Of a stretch of DNA of 5,448 nucleotides, positions 1 to 5,415 are shown one piece after another; position 1 is the first letter of the stretch, and every line of letters begins with the position of its first letter. Source of the DNA: an uncultured Anaerostipes sp. (lineage in GTDB: Bacteria; Bacillota; Clostridia; Lachnospirales; Lachnospiraceae); contig CAAEIR010000220.1 of assembly GCA_900756035.1 (NCBI GenBank), forward strand, positions 1 through 5,448, in the 5' to 3' direction. The translations under genes and the position numbers were made by a program. Under the pieces are notes generated by a model. That model was given only the letters and a program-made list of their open reading frames with translations. It did not search any database and had not been told where the DNA came from.

Positions 1-1803
1 ATAACTTGGATTATCTGCTTCATTTTCTTTCATCTGACCTTTTTCTGGATTCTTTGCATGTGTAATACTGTACCACTGTCCATTATATTTTCTAAATGTA
101 GAATGAGCAAATGTATCTGTAGATGTATGCATTGCCATACCAAAAATAAATGCCTTTTTATTAGCATTACTATAATTCTTAAAAAAGCTTTTTTTCTGGA
201 TTTTACTCATTGCCGATCTAATTCTGCTGTAACTAGTAGCAGTCAATCCAGGAATCTTATCTTTTGTTACTTCTGTATAAGTCTTACCTTTTCCATATTC
301 ATTACCAATTTTAATCATAAATCGATAACTTGCAAGATAATTTACAGCTTCATTATTGGAATGTCTTCTTTCGTATAAGCCATGAAAATCTGGATTCTCT
401 GTCATTCCATAAATCTCCACTCCATCAGATGCCTTCGTATCCGGATAAGCAGCTCCCTTTTTCATTGCTGGTAAATTCACACCTTTATCTGTTAAATACT
501 TTTGATGATTGGCACTAGACCAAGTTCCCTCTACCTTCGCTTCATCCGCAGTGTTATCATATTTCTTAACACTCTTGGTATTTTCTTTTACCTGAATATC
601 ATCTCCTTTCTGATATTGCTCTTCCGCTGTAGGATATACTTTTTCGGCATATTCATAATCAATGATTCCCTTGCCATAAGTTTCTTTATCACCTAGCGGT
701 CTTGCACTTTCTTCTAAAAGATCCTTGATAAATTCTTTTGATTTTGAGGTATCTTTTTGCCATAAAAGACTCGCTGTACCTACCACATGAGGAACAGCCA
801 TACTAGTTCCGGAAGTTACCATTGTCTCTCCAAATGCCCCCGTAGCACGAACCGCTTCTCCCGGTGCCACCACATCTACTTCTTTTCCTGTAGAACTAAA
901 ATCGCTAATTTCTGCCTTTGAATTTACAGAGCCAACAGCAATAACATTATCAAAAGCTGCTGGATATTCTACATTATCAGTTCCATCTTCTCCTTGGTTT
1001 CCTGCTGCTGCAATTACTAAAATCCCCTTTTTATTTGCATCATCAACTGCCTGCTGCAGAGCCTGTGAATATTGATTTGTACCAAAACTGATGCTGATAA
1101 TGTTTACATCTTTTTCAATTGCCCAATAAATTCCTTCTACAACACGGCTAATTGGTGCCTGCTTCTTTTCATCTAGAATTCTTGCAGAATACAACTCAAT
1201 ATTTTGATTAATGCCATCCACTTTATTATTCTGGCTAACTAGCAAACTTGCAATGGAAGTACCATGATTGGAAGCATCTTCAAACATTGGTGAAATTTCC
1301 TCATCTTCTGCTATCAGATTTACTCTCTCTTTAACCTCAAGACCTTCCTGATAATCAATTCCAGAATCTAAAAGTGCAACTTTTACTTTTTCCGTTGGGT
1401 TTACTTCTTGTTTCTCGTCAACATGAATACTTTTCAAATTCCAAGAAGTACCTTCATCTGTATTTTGTAAGGAACCATCATCCAAATCTGATGCAGATAC
1501 ATTTATATCTTCCTCTACTGCTAATACCTGCTGATCTTTTTCAATAATCTCAGCCTCTGTTTCTGTCAATTTCGATACCAAAATATGCTCTTCTTCTAAC
1601 AAATCTGTTTTCTGCACCTGATCTTGAATCAAATTTTCATACTTTGATTCAAGATTCTTTGCTGCCTTTTGGCTTTTTGTTACAATCACATAGTCTTTTT
1701 CCTTCTCTTTCGCCAAAACTTTTGACGGAACGTATTCTGACATCAAACTAACTGCCATAGACATTACTAACACTACTGTCATTATTTTATTCAATATTTT
1801 CAT
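1..1803 (-). CDS. Secreted subtilisin-family (S8) serine protease with C-terminal Zn-phospholipase C-like domain, 3'-partial
   Basis: The frame is open from ATG at 1803 through the left edge: 601 residues without a stop, C-terminus missing. A Shine-Dalgarno AGGAGGA (1811-1817) lies 7 nt upstream of the start. Visible parts, in order: Sec signal peptide (residues 1-31, hydrophobic 8-21, possible cleavage after VLA); an I9-like propeptide (about 37-103, from YVIVTKS to VLAVEEDINV); the peptidase S8 domain (about 118-390) with catalytic Asp146 in LLDSGID, His180 in NHGTSIASLL, oxyanion Asn269 in AAAGN and Ser334 in SGTSMAVPH. All catalytic residues are present, so it should be an active extracellular endopeptidase. 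After a linker (about 391-425) comes a region with H433, D460, H474, H481, then GMAMHTSTDTFAHSTF (H559, D563, H567) and H582, the His/Asp pattern of zinc-dependent phospholipase C/DUF6765-like domains. Protease assignment is firm; the C-terminal domain is inferred from motifs. It may be transcribed from the promoter near 2122-2150 through a long leader. Confidence 0.95.
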   Translation of the reverse strand, partial: MKILNKIMTVVLVMSMAVSLMSEYVPSKVLAKEKEKDYVIVTKSQKAAKNLESKYENLIQDQVQKTDLLEEEHILVSKLTETEAEIIEKDQQVLAVEEDINVSASDLDDGSLQNTDEGTSWNLKSIHVDEKQEVNPTEKVKVALLDSGIDYQEGLEVKERVNLIAEDEEISPMFEDASNHGTSIASLLVSQNNKVDGINQNIELYSARILDEKKQAPISRVVEGIYWAIEKDVNIISISFGTNQYSQALQQAVDDANKKGILVIAAAGNQGEDGTDNVEYPAAFDNVIAVGSVNSKAEISDFSSTGKEVDVVAPGEAVRATGAFGETMVTSGTSMAVPHVVGTASLLWQKDTSKSKEFIKDLLEESARPLGDKETYGKGIIDYEYAEKVYPTAEEQYQKGDDIQVKENTKSVKKYDNTADEAKVEGTWSSANHQKYLTDKGVNLPAMKKGAAYPDTKASDGVEIYGMTENPDFHGLYERRHSNNEAVNYLASYRFMIKIGNEYGKGKTYTEVTKDKIPGLTATSYSRIRSAMSKIQKKSFFKNYSNANKKAFIFGMAMHTSTDTFAHSTFRKYNGQWYSITHAKNPEKGQMKENEADNPSY

Positions 1804-1847
1804 CTGCAATTCCTCCTATATTTCACAGAATTTTCATTTTTTGTTTC

Positions 1848-1875
1848 TTGAATTTTATTATGATTCTGATAAAAT
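1848..1875 (+). promoter_or_regulatory. Candidate plus-strand promoter for a small RNA
   Basis: TTGAAT (1848-1853, 4/6 to the -35 consensus), a 16-nt spacer and TAAAAT (1870-1875, 5/6 to the -10 consensus) preceded by TGA, giving an extended -10. The predicted start near 1882 is the first base of the outer hairpin arm described for 1882-1954. AT-rich DNA gives such matches by chance; the exact placement in front of the hairpin is what makes this one credible. Confidence 0.4.
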
Positions 1876-1881
1876 ATAAGT

Positions 1882-1954
1882 ATCCATGTGATACACTATC
1901 TGTACAACAATGTACAGATACAGGTTGGCGCCTTAGTATTACATGGATTTTTTT
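1882..1954 (+). ncRNA. Candidate structured small RNA (nested hairpins ending in a U-tract)
   Basis: On the plus strand ATCCATGTGATAC (1882-1894) pairs with GTATTACATGGAT (1936-1948) over 13 positions with one G-U wobble. Inside it TATCTGTACA (1897-1906) and TGTACAGATA (1911-1920) form a perfect 10-bp stem with the loop ACAA. A 15-nt unpaired stretch (1921-1935) contains the self-complementary GGCGCC. The outer arm runs directly into T1948-T1954, as in an intrinsic terminator. With the promoter at 1848-1875 this would make a transcript of about 73 nt, antisense to the 21-codon frame and to the protease leader. Read as minus-strand RNA the outer stem has an A-C mismatch and no following U-tract, so the plus-strand reading fits better. 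I recognise no known RNA family. The same sequence could instead be a DNA operator or a leader hairpin. Confidence 0.4.
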
Positions 1955-1961
1955 CAATCAT
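1896..1961 (-). CDS. Candidate 21-residue cysteine-containing peptide
   Basis: A short frame from ATG at 1959-1961 to TAG at 1896-1898. The peptide begins MIEKNPCNTK and ends TCICTLLYR, with three cysteines (one CxC) and several threonines. Two things favour translation: the start forms a 4-nt ATGA overlap with the stop of the frame upstream, and a purine-rich AGAGAGGAGAGGG lies just before it, with AGGAG at 1972-1976 about 10 nt from this ATG. A second in-frame ATG at 1965-1967 would add two residues but sits only 4 nt from AGGAG. No signal peptide or family is recognisable. It could be a small peptide precursor, a leader peptide whose translation opens the hairpin it overlaps, or a chance frame. 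Confidence 0.35.
   Translation of the reverse strand: MIEKNPCNTKAPTCICTLLYR
1897..1920. repeat. Perfect 10-bp inverted repeat (TATCTGTACA arms)
   Basis: TATCTGTACA, 4-nt ACAA spacer, TGTACAGATA. It is the inner stem of the small-RNA candidate and also overlaps the last codons and stop of the 21-codon frame on the minus strand. As DNA it could bind a dimeric repressor: it holds TACA and TGTA half-sites as in BlaI/MecI operators, but 4 bp apart rather than the usual 2. Confidence 0.75.
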
Positions 1962-2119
1962 AAGCATCCCTCTCCTCTCTGTTCCTGAAAACTTTTATCC
2001 TTTAATGCTTTTATTACATACCCCAACCAAAAAGCAGATTCAGATATTGTTTTTATACTCCCCTCTTCATTCGTCAATTTTCCTAAAAATTTTCTGTCTT
2101 GTTTAATATTTTCATACAA
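1958..2119 (-). CDS. Candidate small ORF of about 52 residues, start uncertain, possibly frameshifted
   Basis: This frame is open from TTG at 2119 to TGA at 1958-1960 (53 codons). Its composition is protein-like, with charged N- and C-terminal parts around a hydrophobic helix-like stretch SESAFWLGYVIKALKD, and it ends QEQRGEGCL. I recognise no family. The start is the problem: TTG at 2117-2119 has no Shine-Dalgarno, and TTG at 2075-2077 has AGGA only 3 nt away. An ATG at 2113-2115 in the neighbouring frame reads MKILNKTENF then TAG (2083-2085). A -1 shift at AAATTTT (2086-2092), or one extra T in the T5 run, would join it to this frame as a 52-residue protein starting MKILNKTENFLGKLTNEE. It is therefore a gene with unusual initiation, a gene read by frameshift, or a one-base-broken pseudogene. 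Its stop overlaps the start of the 21-codon frame. Confidence 0.4.
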   Translation of the reverse strand: MYENIKQDRKFLGKLTNEEGSIKTISESAFWLGYVIKALKDKSFQEQRGEGCL

Positions 2120-2157
2120 TTAGTATACCATTGTTCTCGCAAAAATACAATTACTAT
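2114..2157. repeat. 13-bp direct repeat bracketing the promoter
   Basis: ATACAATTAGTAT at 2114-2126 and ATACAATTACTAT at 2145-2157 match at 12 of 13 positions. The copies are 31 bp apart, about three helical turns. One overlaps the -10 and start region, the other the -35, the placement expected of tandem repressor sites. The first copy is itself a small palindrome (ATAC, 5 bp, GTAT). The binding protein is unknown. Confidence 0.45.
2122..2150 (-). promoter_or_regulatory. Minus-strand extended -10 promoter
   Basis: On the minus strand TTGTAT (2145-2150), a 17-nt spacer and TATACT (2122-2127, 5/6 to consensus) preceded by TGG, an extended -10. Predicted transcription starts near 2115, almost on the ATG at 2113-2115. 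It would drive the two small frames and give the protease a leader of about 310 nt. No closer promoter for the protease is clear, although weak -10-like hexamers occur between 1860 and 1900. Confidence 0.55.
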
Positions 2158-2183
2158 TTTAAACTAATCAAATACTATAGGAA

Positions 2184-3089
2184 CTATTTCCCATATCCGC
2201 ACTCTAATATGCGAATATAATGATTGGCTTCTCTTAACACATGATCTGCCAAAAGTGGAAGTATTATCGATTCAATTTTACATTCCAGAATTCCCTTTGT
2301 TCCCGCTGTCTTAAATTCTTTCAATTCCCGTGTCTCTTTCAATGATTTTTCAGTAATTCCACCTGTTGCACGGCAATCCTGTTTCCTTGCCCGTTCCAGA
2401 AGATTTTCAAAATCTATTGCAAATTTGTCTGCCGTACAAATTAATTCTTCTTCCGATGGATCCAAAAGTCCTCTGATAAACATAGCATGTTCCATCATAA
2501 TCTGATTCCAGAAATTTTCTGTATTTTGAAGATTTTTAAAACATTCTTCTTTCCCCTGCCGGATTTCTTCCAGTGTTGCACGATACAGCTTTGCCTCCCG
2601 CAAAATATGTTCAACCAGCAGTGGGTAGTTTGCTGTAAACATCCTGCACTCTCTGACTTCTTGCAGAAGGTTTTCCTTAAATTTAATCAGTCCGTCTAAT
2701 AGTCTTATCGCTCGTTCATTGATCTGATGAACCTGTCGTGTTACGTCTATGCGATTGCATTTACTGCATTCGCCCTGCATCCTTCTTTCCATCTCAGTAA
2801 TGTTGCTGTCAATGGGAATACCGCTCAAACGACTGGTTCCTTGCTCTGCCGGAATCGTAAACGGTGTGAACAACTCCTCGGAACACCACACACAGCGGCT
2901 GATCATCCCATCGCTAATCCAAACCGTCTGCCGCAACAGATTCTCAAATTCATGTCTGAAAAAATCTGCTCTACGAATCCATCCCCTATCTTTTCCTACA
3001 AATCCTGCTTGCAGAAAAAGCGAATGCTCTTTCATAATCCTTGCAAAAAACAAATGCGTTTCCAATGATATTCTTACATAATCTTGCAT
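2184..3089 (-). CDS. DUF2935 domain-containing protein (two-repeat helical bundle)
   Basis: 301 residues, starting at ATG 3087-3089 with GAGGTG about 7 nt upstream, no signal peptide, so cytoplasmic. The family is recognised from two copies of a helical repeat. The first has HLFFARIMKEHSLFLQAG (H12, E21, H22) with FFRHEFENLL (43-52), then YPLLVEHILREAKLY (155-169). The second has FWNQIMMEHAMFIRGLLDP (193-211; E200, H201) with FAIDFENLLE (223-232), then LPLLADHVLREANHY (277-291). The regularly placed His/Glu residues suggest a ferritin-like or hemerythrin-like metal-binding bundle, which is inference; the family has no established function known to me. Cysteine pairs CVWC (66-69) and CSKC (108-111) sit between the half-repeats and could bind a metal or be redox active. 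It stands alone between a terminator and the small-ORF region. No intrinsic terminator is visible after its stop, so some readthrough leftward is possible. Confidence 0.88.
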   Translation of the reverse strand: MQDYVRISLETHLFFARIMKEHSLFLQAGFVGKDRGWIRRADFFRHEFENLLRQTVWISDGMISRCVWCSEELFTPFTIPAEQGTSRLSGIPIDSNITEMERRMQGECSKCNRIDVTRQVHQINERAIRLLDGLIKFKENLLQEVRECRMFTANYPLLVEHILREAKLYRATLEEIRQGKEECFKNLQNTENFWNQIMMEHAMFIRGLLDPSEEELICTADKFAIDFENLLERARKQDCRATGGITEKSLKETRELKEFKTAGTKGILECKIESIILPLLADHVLREANHYIRILECGYGK

Positions 3090-3137
3090 TTCTGCACACC
3101 TCTATAATTTACTGTTTCTTTTACTATATGCAGAAAT
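3088..3137 (-). repeat. 9-bp inverted repeat spanning the DUF2935 ribosome binding site
   Basis: ATTTCTGCA (3088-3096) and TGCAGAAAT (3129-3137) are perfect inverted copies 32 bp apart. The inner arm takes in the first two bases of the start codon and the loop holds GAGGTG. In a transcript starting upstream of 3137, for example readthrough of the terminator, it could fold and hide the start. A TATAGT at 3123-3128 could be a -10 but lacks a good -35; from it the outer arm would not be transcribed. Confidence 0.4.
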
Positions 3138-3139
3138 AG

Positions 3140-3200
3140 AAAAAGAGGGTGTCGTAAAATCACAAAAACTAGTGTGATTTAAAATCAAGCACAACCCCTC
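3140..3200 (-). terminator. Rho-independent terminator of the BlaI/M56/secreted-protein operon
   Basis: In minus-strand RNA GAGGG (3196-3200) pairs with CCCUC (3145-3149) and a few bases beyond with bulges, enclosing an 8-bp stem AAAUCACA (3173-3180) with UGUGAUUU (3157-3164). UUUUU follows at 3140-3144. The left arm begins inside the stop codon of the secreted-protein gene (3199-3201), so the hairpin abuts the last codon. It has no U-tract in the other direction. Confidence 0.7.
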
Positions 3201-3648
3201 ACTTCATATAATATCCAGTAGCTGTAATTGTACTGGATGATTGATTTTGGACAAATACCTGATAAGTTCCTGTTGTTTTTACATCGTATACAATCGAAGC
3301 CTGAGTTGTTGTCTTTTTAAAAACTTTGGTTCCGTTATGTATAATTCCTACTAAGACTTGCTTTTTAGGGCTAACATTTACATGAAATCTAATAACACTT
3401 CCTGCTTTCTTCTTAAATCCAGAACTTGCTTTTATTTTTTTAGGCTTTACCGTCCAGTTAAAAGAAGTGTTGGCAGAAAGCCGCATAATCTTCTGCTCTT
3501 CTGCAATCTCCATAGTATATCCCTCTTCTAATATTGTGGAGGAATATTCCATCTTAGAATCCCCTTCTTCTGCGGCAGAAACAATACCTTGTAATGCCAG
3601 TATGCAAGTCACAGCTAATATTGTACATACTCTTACTTTGAATTTCAT
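3199..3648 (-). CDS. Small secreted protein paralogous to the sensor domain of the adjacent M56 peptidase
   Basis: 149 residues from ATG at 3646-3648, chosen because GGAGGAGG lies just upstream, a signal peptide starts there, and the ATG overlaps the upstream TGA as ATGA (3645-3648). A longer frame from 3687 would add 13 residues with no benefit. A Sec signal peptide occupies residues 1-25 (hydrophobic 7-23, cleavage after VSA); no lipobox. The mature 124 residues are rich in Lys, Thr and Ser with alternating hydrophobics, as in a beta-sandwich. Residues 61-149 align with 371-465 of the M56 protein: shared S..W...PK (62-70), S.GF (75-78), VGII..G (100-106), GTYQVFVQN (127-135) against GYYRIFMEN, and terminal GYY (145-147). 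Function unknown. By context it may compete for or present the ligand sensed by the peptidase, or be the target of the circuit. Confidence 0.88.
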   Translation of the reverse strand: MKFKVRVCTILAVTCILALQGIVSAAEEGDSKMEYSSTILEEGYTMEIAEEQKIMRLSANTSFNWTVKPKKIKASSGFKKKAGSVIRFHVNVSPKKQVLVGIIHNGTKVFKKTTTQASIVYDVKTTGTYQVFVQNQSSSTITATGYYMK

Positions 3649-5063
3649 TTGCTTTCCTCCTCCAACTCTACGCTGTAATATCCCCAAAATCCACCTTGCT
3701 TTTCTCCCCAGTTTTCCATAAAAATACGATAATATCCATCATCTTTAATAGAAAAGGTTTGCAAAAAATCAATGCCCTTTTCCACATAAGTCTCCCTCCC
3801 TCTCTCGTCAATAATTCCTATTGTCATCCTTGTTTCCGGATCATCTTCTTCAAGACCAGTAGACACTCCTATTACAATTTTTGTACCCTTCTTTAAAAAC
3901 CCTGGTTTGGACTGTACCCTTTCTTTTGGCGCTGCCTCCCATCCCACCGATCTTGGCTTGTTTAGTCTTGGAACTTCATTTCTCACTGTTACTTTTTTTA
4001 TTTTTCTGTTTTTATGATTTCTTACCTTTATTTTTCTAGCGTTCATGGGAACCTCATAAACTTCCACGTCTCCTGTCTCTTCTAAGGTTTCCTCCGTATG
4101 ATCTACAACCCAGTTATAACCTCTTATAAATCCAAACCCTGACGCAGACACCGTAACTCCGCTGATCAACACTACGCCTGCCAGCAACAAAACACTGACC
4201 CATTTTTTATAGATCTTCTTTTTACGATAGGATTGTACACGTTTCATTCTAAGTTTGAGAGATTTTACATCTTCATACAGGCCGGAAGTTGTGTATTTTC
4301 CATAGATCGGCATATCCGTAGAAATATCAATAATTACAGAAAAATAGTATTTTACATCATTCAAGCTTTTACTGACTGCGATATCACAAAACACCTCACT
4401 CCATTGATCCATCTGTACAAACAAATCTTTCATTACAGGGTGGAACCAATGAATACACCGTACTATATTTGTCATATGTTTCCATACTAAGTCGTGATGC
4501 TGATAATGCATAAACTCATGTCGAAAGATAATTTCCAACTCTTCCATCTCGTACTCACGCGGCAGAATCACCATAGGTTTGCAGATTCCGTATAGCATAG
4601 GACATCCCGTTTTCTTTTGTATCACTACCGGAATTTGCTTTCTGATTCCCAACATGTTCCTTATTTGATCCGCTTTTTCCTGTACTCTTAAGCTACATTT
4701 CAGACTCTTTTTCACATCTCGACTAATTATTCGATATTGACGCATTAATTTCCAAAATGTGATTAAAAAGCCAATACTCCATATTACCGCAACCGCTGTC
4801 ACTACTCCTTCAATCACCTTTGTATGCCAAAACAGCCATGCCTTCGTTCCTTCGTCGATATTTATTACATAAACAAAAGTGATCGGAACACAAAAGGATA
4901 ACAGAACTATTTTCCATATCCAATAACTTACCTCAACACAATCCTTCTTCTCAACAAATTGGCTGCTTCCTTTCCAGATCAGGTATAGAATTGTTCCTAA
5001 CACCGAACATAGCAAAATACTGCTGTAAATCTTTATCAAAACATCAATCAAAGTCCATATCAT
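3645..5063 (-). CDS. BlaR1/MecR1-like M56 membrane metallopeptidase with non-penicillin-binding sensor domain
   Basis: 472 residues from ATG at 5061-5063, with GGGGA 7 nt upstream, overlapping the repressor gene by 20 nt. Hydrophobic segments at about 8-30, 47-69 and 84-106 are membrane helices. The cytoplasmic M56 zinc protease domain follows (about 110-285): CPMLYGICKPMVILP (154-168), zinc motif HEFMH (182-186, catalytic E183), the usual HWFHP (205-209), and E223 or D227 in SEVFCD as further ligand. A fourth helix is at about 288-305. In BlaR1 proteins ligand binding outside activates the protease, which leads to repressor cleavage and derepression; the same is inferred here. Residues 306-472 replace the beta-lactamase-like sensor: too short, no SxxK/SxN/KTG set, and resembling the adjacent secreted protein (GFLKKGTKIVIGV, TIGIIDERG, DGYYRIFMEN, WGYY). 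Beta-lactam sensing is therefore unlikely. Its stop overlaps the next start, implying translational coupling. Confidence 0.92.
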   Translation of the reverse strand: MIWTLIDVLIKIYSSILLCSVLGTILYLIWKGSSQFVEKKDCVEVSYWIWKIVLLSFCVPITFVYVINIDEGTKAWLFWHTKVIEGVVTAVAVIWSIGFLITFWKLMRQYRIISRDVKKSLKCSLRVQEKADQIRNMLGIRKQIPVVIQKKTGCPMLYGICKPMVILPREYEMEELEIIFRHEFMHYQHHDLVWKHMTNIVRCIHWFHPVMKDLFVQMDQWSEVFCDIAVSKSLNDVKYYFSVIIDISTDMPIYGKYTTSGLYEDVKSLKLRMKRVQSYRKKKIYKKWVSVLLLAGVVLISGVTVSASGFGFIRGYNWVVDHTEETLEETGDVEVYEVPMNARKIKVRNHKNRKIKKVTVRNEVPRLNKPRSVGWEAAPKERVQSKPGFLKKGTKIVIGVSTGLEEDDPETRMTIGIIDERGRETYVEKGIDFLQTFSIKDDGYYRIFMENWGEKQGGFWGYYSVELEEESK

Positions 5064-5415
5064 TTAAAATCCCCTTTAATTCCCTGCCTTCTTCTTCTGA
5101 TAATCTTCCTCCCAGTGCACTGAGAAACTCTTTTGCCGAACCAGAAAACCACACATCCAACAACTCTCCTGCCTGTTCTCTTTTATAATCGTCCACAGCT
5201 ATCAATGTGCGAATATACGATTGCCTTCCTCGTTTTTCAACGGTTAAATACCCTTTTTCCTCCAATCGGAAAAGATATGTCCGAATACTCGTTCGTTTAT
5301 AATCCCTTTGATATTTTTCTTTTAATTCCTTTCCTAACTGTAGAAACGGCATTTCTTCTCCGTATTCCCATATGCATCTCATTATAATTTCTTCTACATC
5401 TGTCAATTTTTCCAA
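5044..5415 (-). CDS. BlaI/MecI-family transcriptional repressor
   Basis: 123 residues, the usual length. The start is TTG at 5413-5415: AAGGAG (5425-5430) lies 9 nt upstream, an in-frame TAG lies just above it, and residues from here match the family N-terminus (LTDVEEIIMRCIWEYGE, residues 4-20). The winged-helix domain covers about 3-72, with recognition helix YKRTSIRTYLFRLEEKGYL (39-57) and wing VEKRGRQSYI (59-68). The C-terminal dimerisation part includes FSGSAKEFLSAL (90-101), like the family's F.GS...L segment where the partner protease cuts. It should repress its own operon as a dimer until the M56 protein is activated. Only 33 nt upstream are in the window, so its promoter and operator are not visible. 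It is first in the operon, which favours autoregulation. Confidence 0.92.
   Translation of the reverse strand: MEKLTDVEEIIMRCIWEYGEEMPFLQLGKELKEKYQRDYKRTSIRTYLFRLEEKGYLTVEKRGRQSYIRTLIAVDDYKREQAGELLDVWFSGSAKEFLSALGGRLSEEEGRELKGILNDMDFD

Noticed and set aside
58..696. Plus-strand frames opposite the protease gene
   Set aside because: No ribosome binding sites, no recognisable motifs, and they are antisense to a clearly coding S8 protease.
1897..1920. BlaI/MecI operator at the perfect palindrome
   Set aside because: The TACA and TGTA halves are separated by 4 bp instead of the usual 2, and the site is better explained as the inner stem of a larger hairpin; kept only as a possibility.
1882..1954. 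Retron ncRNA, because of complementary ends
   Set aside because: Far too small, and no reverse transcriptase gene is nearby.
1896..1961. Lanthipeptide or other RiPP precursor
   Set aside because: Thr/Cys content is suggestive, but the peptide is very short, has no recognisable leader, and no modification enzyme or transporter is in the window.
1888..2106. 72-codon plus-strand reading frame starting in the hairpin
   Set aside because: No ribosome binding site, composition is that of AT-rich antisense sequence, and it opposes better-supported minus-strand frames.
2116..2183. Terminator for the DUF2935 gene
   Set aside because: Only a weak GGAA/TTCC pairing around the stop and no stable stem followed by a U-tract could be found.
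2487..3081. Plus-strand frames opposite the DUF2935 gene
   Set aside because: They overlap one another in different frames and oppose a recognised protein family; they are shadows.
3140..3200. MITE or insertion-sequence end (GAGGGTGTCGTAAAA-like)
   Set aside because: No matching opposite terminus or target duplication; the structure and U-tract just after a stop codon are explained by a terminator.
3645..5415. Classical beta-lactam resistance regulation (blaI-blaR1)
   Set aside because: The repressor and M56 protease fit, but the receptor has no penicillin-binding domain and no beta-lactamase or PBP2a gene is in the window, so no resistance role or bla/mec gene symbol is assigned.
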